Source of the DNA: Rhodothermus sp.
Lineage (GTDB): Bacteria; Bacteroidota; Rhodothermia; Rhodothermales; Rhodothermaceae
DNA: 54,853 nucleotides
Reading direction: 5' to 3'
Assembly (NCBI GenBank): GCA_030950375.1
Contig: JAUZRN010000011.1
Coordinates: 90,001-144,853, forward strand
Within the stretch, counting starts at the first letter, position 1. Each line of letters starts with the position of its first letter. Of the stretch, positions 53,352 to 54,853 are shown in pieces. The notes beneath the pieces were generated by a model, which saw only the letters and a list, made by a program, of their open reading frames with translations, searched no databases and was not told where the DNA came from. A program made the translations under genes and the position numbers.

Positions 53352-53374
53352 AAGGACCTTTCCTCCGCTGCCCA

Positions 53375-54493
53375 TTATTGCTTGAGCACCACCCGATAGC
53401 GCCCGATCAACCGACGCCCCGGCTCGTCCGACAAGCGAATGTAAAGATGAAACGCCTCGTCCCGCCCCAACACCAATCCAGGCAACGCTAAAGGTTGCTG
53501 CCATTGACCTGAAGTGGCAACAATAACACCATACGGCTCCACTTTCCGGTCGTCCCAGCCCCGCCTCTCAAAATAAAGCGGCCTCAAGTTGAAAAAATGC
53601 GCCAGCACCAGCGTGTCCCCCACAAAAAACACGCGCTTCATGAATGAACTCTGTAACATCAGGTCGTTGAACCGCTCCCGGTCGTTTACTGCCAGCTCCG
53701 CCCGCATCGCTTCCGGAGGAGTTCGCCAGGCAGGATGGTGCAGCGCTATCCGCCGGATCAATTGTCCCTCCCGCTCTCCCAGAACGTATAGTTGCAACTC
53801 CGGCGCCAGCTCATAGACCACTGCGGCCAACCGCTGCGATGGCAGGACATCCACCGCGGCACGGCGCGGCACATAGTCGCCCTCCTGGTAGATCAGAGGA
53901 TATTCGCCAAACCGATAAACAACGCGCGTCAACCCCGTGTCGACCACCGAAAAAGCATGGGTTCCCGGACAGGCCGGCTCAAACCATGACGCGCACGGCT
54001 CATCAATAGCCCCGGAAGGTATTACAATGTGTGCTGCATCTAATGAACGAAACCCCGAATTGAGCCAGTATCCCTCCGGCAGTTGGGGACGATCGATAAA
54101 ACGTCCTGCCCGGCTAAAGCGACTGACCCGACTGTACTCCTGCTGCACATAGACCAGATCACCATGGACCAGCACCTGAGCAACCCGGTAAAGCGTGCCC
54201 GGCTCCTCCGTACCCGGCCGGCCGATAACCTGCACCGGTCGTCCCAGACTGTCAAAGACCACCACCCTCCGTAACCGGAGATCAGGCACATACAATCGGA
54301 ACGGCTGCCATTCCACCTCAACCCATAGAAACTCCCCCAGAAACAACGTATCTGGCTCCTCGAGCCGAAGCGTGTCAACCAAAACCAGCTCGGCCCGAAG
54401 CGCGGTGGGCTTTTCTGCACCACAACCGCACAAAAGGACCCCGGTGACCCCAATCCACAGCCACCGGAGCCCTTTAGTAATACTCCACGCCAC
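53375..54493 (-). CDS. Six-bladed beta-propeller lipoprotein (solitary)
   Basis: A 372-residue protein with lipobox LLCGC (Cys24). Six-bladed propeller character is seen in LRLRRVVVFDSLGRPVQVIG, VSRFSRAGRFIDRPQLP and the C-terminal YLxIRLSDEPGRRLIGRY. It lacks the GEGPxE motif in clean form, the corresponding site reading GRPGTEEPGTL. Unlike the three modules nearby it is lipid-anchored and has no cysteine-rich peptide gene next to it. A disulfide pair may exist in EPCASWFEPACPG. Function unknown. Confidence 0.78.
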   Translation of the reverse strand: MAWSITKGLRWLWIGVTGVLLCGCGAEKPTALRAELVLVDTLRLEEPDTLFLGEFLWVEVEWQPFRLYVPDLRLRRVVVFDSLGRPVQVIGRPGTEEPGTLYRVAQVLVHGDLVYVQQEYSRVSRFSRAGRFIDRPQLPEGYWLNSGFRSLDAAHIVIPSGAIDEPCASWFEPACPGTHAFSVVDTGLTRVVYRFGEYPLIYQEGDYVPRRAAVDVLPSQRLAAVVYELAPELQLYVLGEREGQLIRRIALHHPAWRTPPEAMRAELAVNDRERFNDLMLQSSFMKRVFFVGDTLVLAHFFNLRPLYFERRGWDDRKVEPYGVIVATSGQWQQPLALPGLVLGRDEAFHLYIRLSDEPGRRLIGRYRVVLKQ

Positions 54494-54509
54494 AGCTTAT
54501 CTGTCTGGT

Positions 54510-54836
54510 TTATATAGGAGCAGTGACGTCGGAACGCTTTGCTGGCGGAATCCCTGCCCTATACTCTCTAAAGAGGATATAGCTTAGATCTATAAACAAT
54601 ACCATCAGCAAGATATAAGACCATATAGGGAAATCATGTACCGTAAGCACACGCAATGCGAAGACAAATATTGCTAATAAAAGCGTCTCCGCTATAAGAA
54701 AGATAGGTAGAGATAGCGGGCGAGAACGAATATCACCGCGCACTTTACGGCCTAATAAATACACCAACCATCCTATTAGTGGAGATACTGCAAGGATTAT
54801 CACTTCTGGAACTATATTCCATACAACATAGGCCAT
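54510..54836 (-). CDS. Small hypothetical membrane protein
   Basis: A 108-residue protein with three hydrophobic segments (about 7-28, 44-63, 70-88), positive loops and a polar C-terminus. I recognise no family. Base composition is clearly more AT-rich than the rest of the window, with many A/T-ending codons. Only 17 nt remain upstream, so the true start may lie outside the window. Confidence 0.6.
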   Translation of the reverse strand: MAYVVWNIVPEVIILAVSPLIGWLVYLLGRKVRGDIRSRPLSLPIFLIAETLLLAIFVFALRVLTVHDFPIWSYILLMVLFIDLSYILFREYRAGIPPAKRSDVTAPI

Positions 54837-54853
54837 AAATGCACTTGCAAATA

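Noticed and set aside
52437-53504. 355-codon minus-strand open frame opposite the ROK kinase
   Set aside because: It is a shadow of a gene with very high third-position GC. The glycine/valine/alanine-rich translation matches no domain, and the plus strand encodes complete ROK motifs.
1-54853. tRNA, rRNA, transposase, integrase or phage genes
   Set aside because: Scanning the intergenic regions and all convincing frames gave no candidate for any of these.

Overview
The window looks like a chromosomal segment of a thermophilic Rhodothermus-type bacterium (Rhodothermota/Bacteroidota, close to R. marinus). The reasons are the high GC content, several promoters of the Bacteroidota TTG-N19/21-TAnnTTTG form, a type IX secretion sorting tail on one secreted protein (7177-8850), a short Bacteroidota-style primary sigma factor, a periplasmic trehalase and a haem-copper reductase of the kind reported from R. 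marinus. I see no rRNA, tRNA, CRISPR array, intact insertion sequence or phage gene. No stretch over 300 bases lacks a gene.

Layout. 1-3436: haem-copper oxidoreductase operon (small helix subunit, CuA subunit II, subunit I, unknown membrane protein) whose catalytic subunit lacks the active-site tyrosine and is probably a nitric oxide reductase. 3456-18998: housekeeping genes: Fur-type regulator with tmk, a TPR protein with a DUF368 lipid-carrier transporter, a T9SS-exported LVIVD protein, an SDR with an OmpA lipoprotein, pgeF and tenA, aroE, pcm-cdaA-folP, a GH3-family enzyme and the main sigma factor preceded by a long rod-like hairpin. 19070-27723 (minus strand): a metalloprotease/propeller/barrel protein with a Ktr potassium system, a membrane-anchored degenerate GGDEF protein, and a radical-SAM aminomutase paired with an ATP-grasp ligase. 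27900-39479: FadL-type porin and SGNH lipoprotein, ldh, a DUF1028 protein, DUF4159 protein, glyA, a phosphoribosyltransferase, tatC, an S41 protease and a TSUP permease. 39594-44337 (minus strand): S10 peptidase, trehalase, methyltransferase, alcohol dehydrogenase, mostly with 4-nt overlaps. 44617-45719: cold-shock gene, a beheaded DJ-1/PfpI remnant and a hypothetical gene.

The most distinctive part is 45769-51022. It holds three tandem modules, each with a TTGACA-plus-T8/9 upstream element, a small secreted seven-cysteine protein and a secreted six-bladed beta-propeller protein. The first module also carries a membrane-anchored DsbA-like oxidoreductase. Modules 2 and 3 share cysteine spacing, the C-terminal motif CPxCxGGPE and an identical 22-nt peptide/propeller gene overlap. 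A decayed paralogue lies between modules 1 and 2, and the module 2 peptide has an in-frame TGA at codon 4 of its apparent ancestral frame. I read this as an expanding, possibly phase-variable, exported disulfide-peptide system of unknown function.

The window ends with an HDAC-like deacetylase, a ROK sugar kinase, a lone fourth propeller lipoprotein and an AT-rich stretch with a small membrane protein that may mark a composition boundary.
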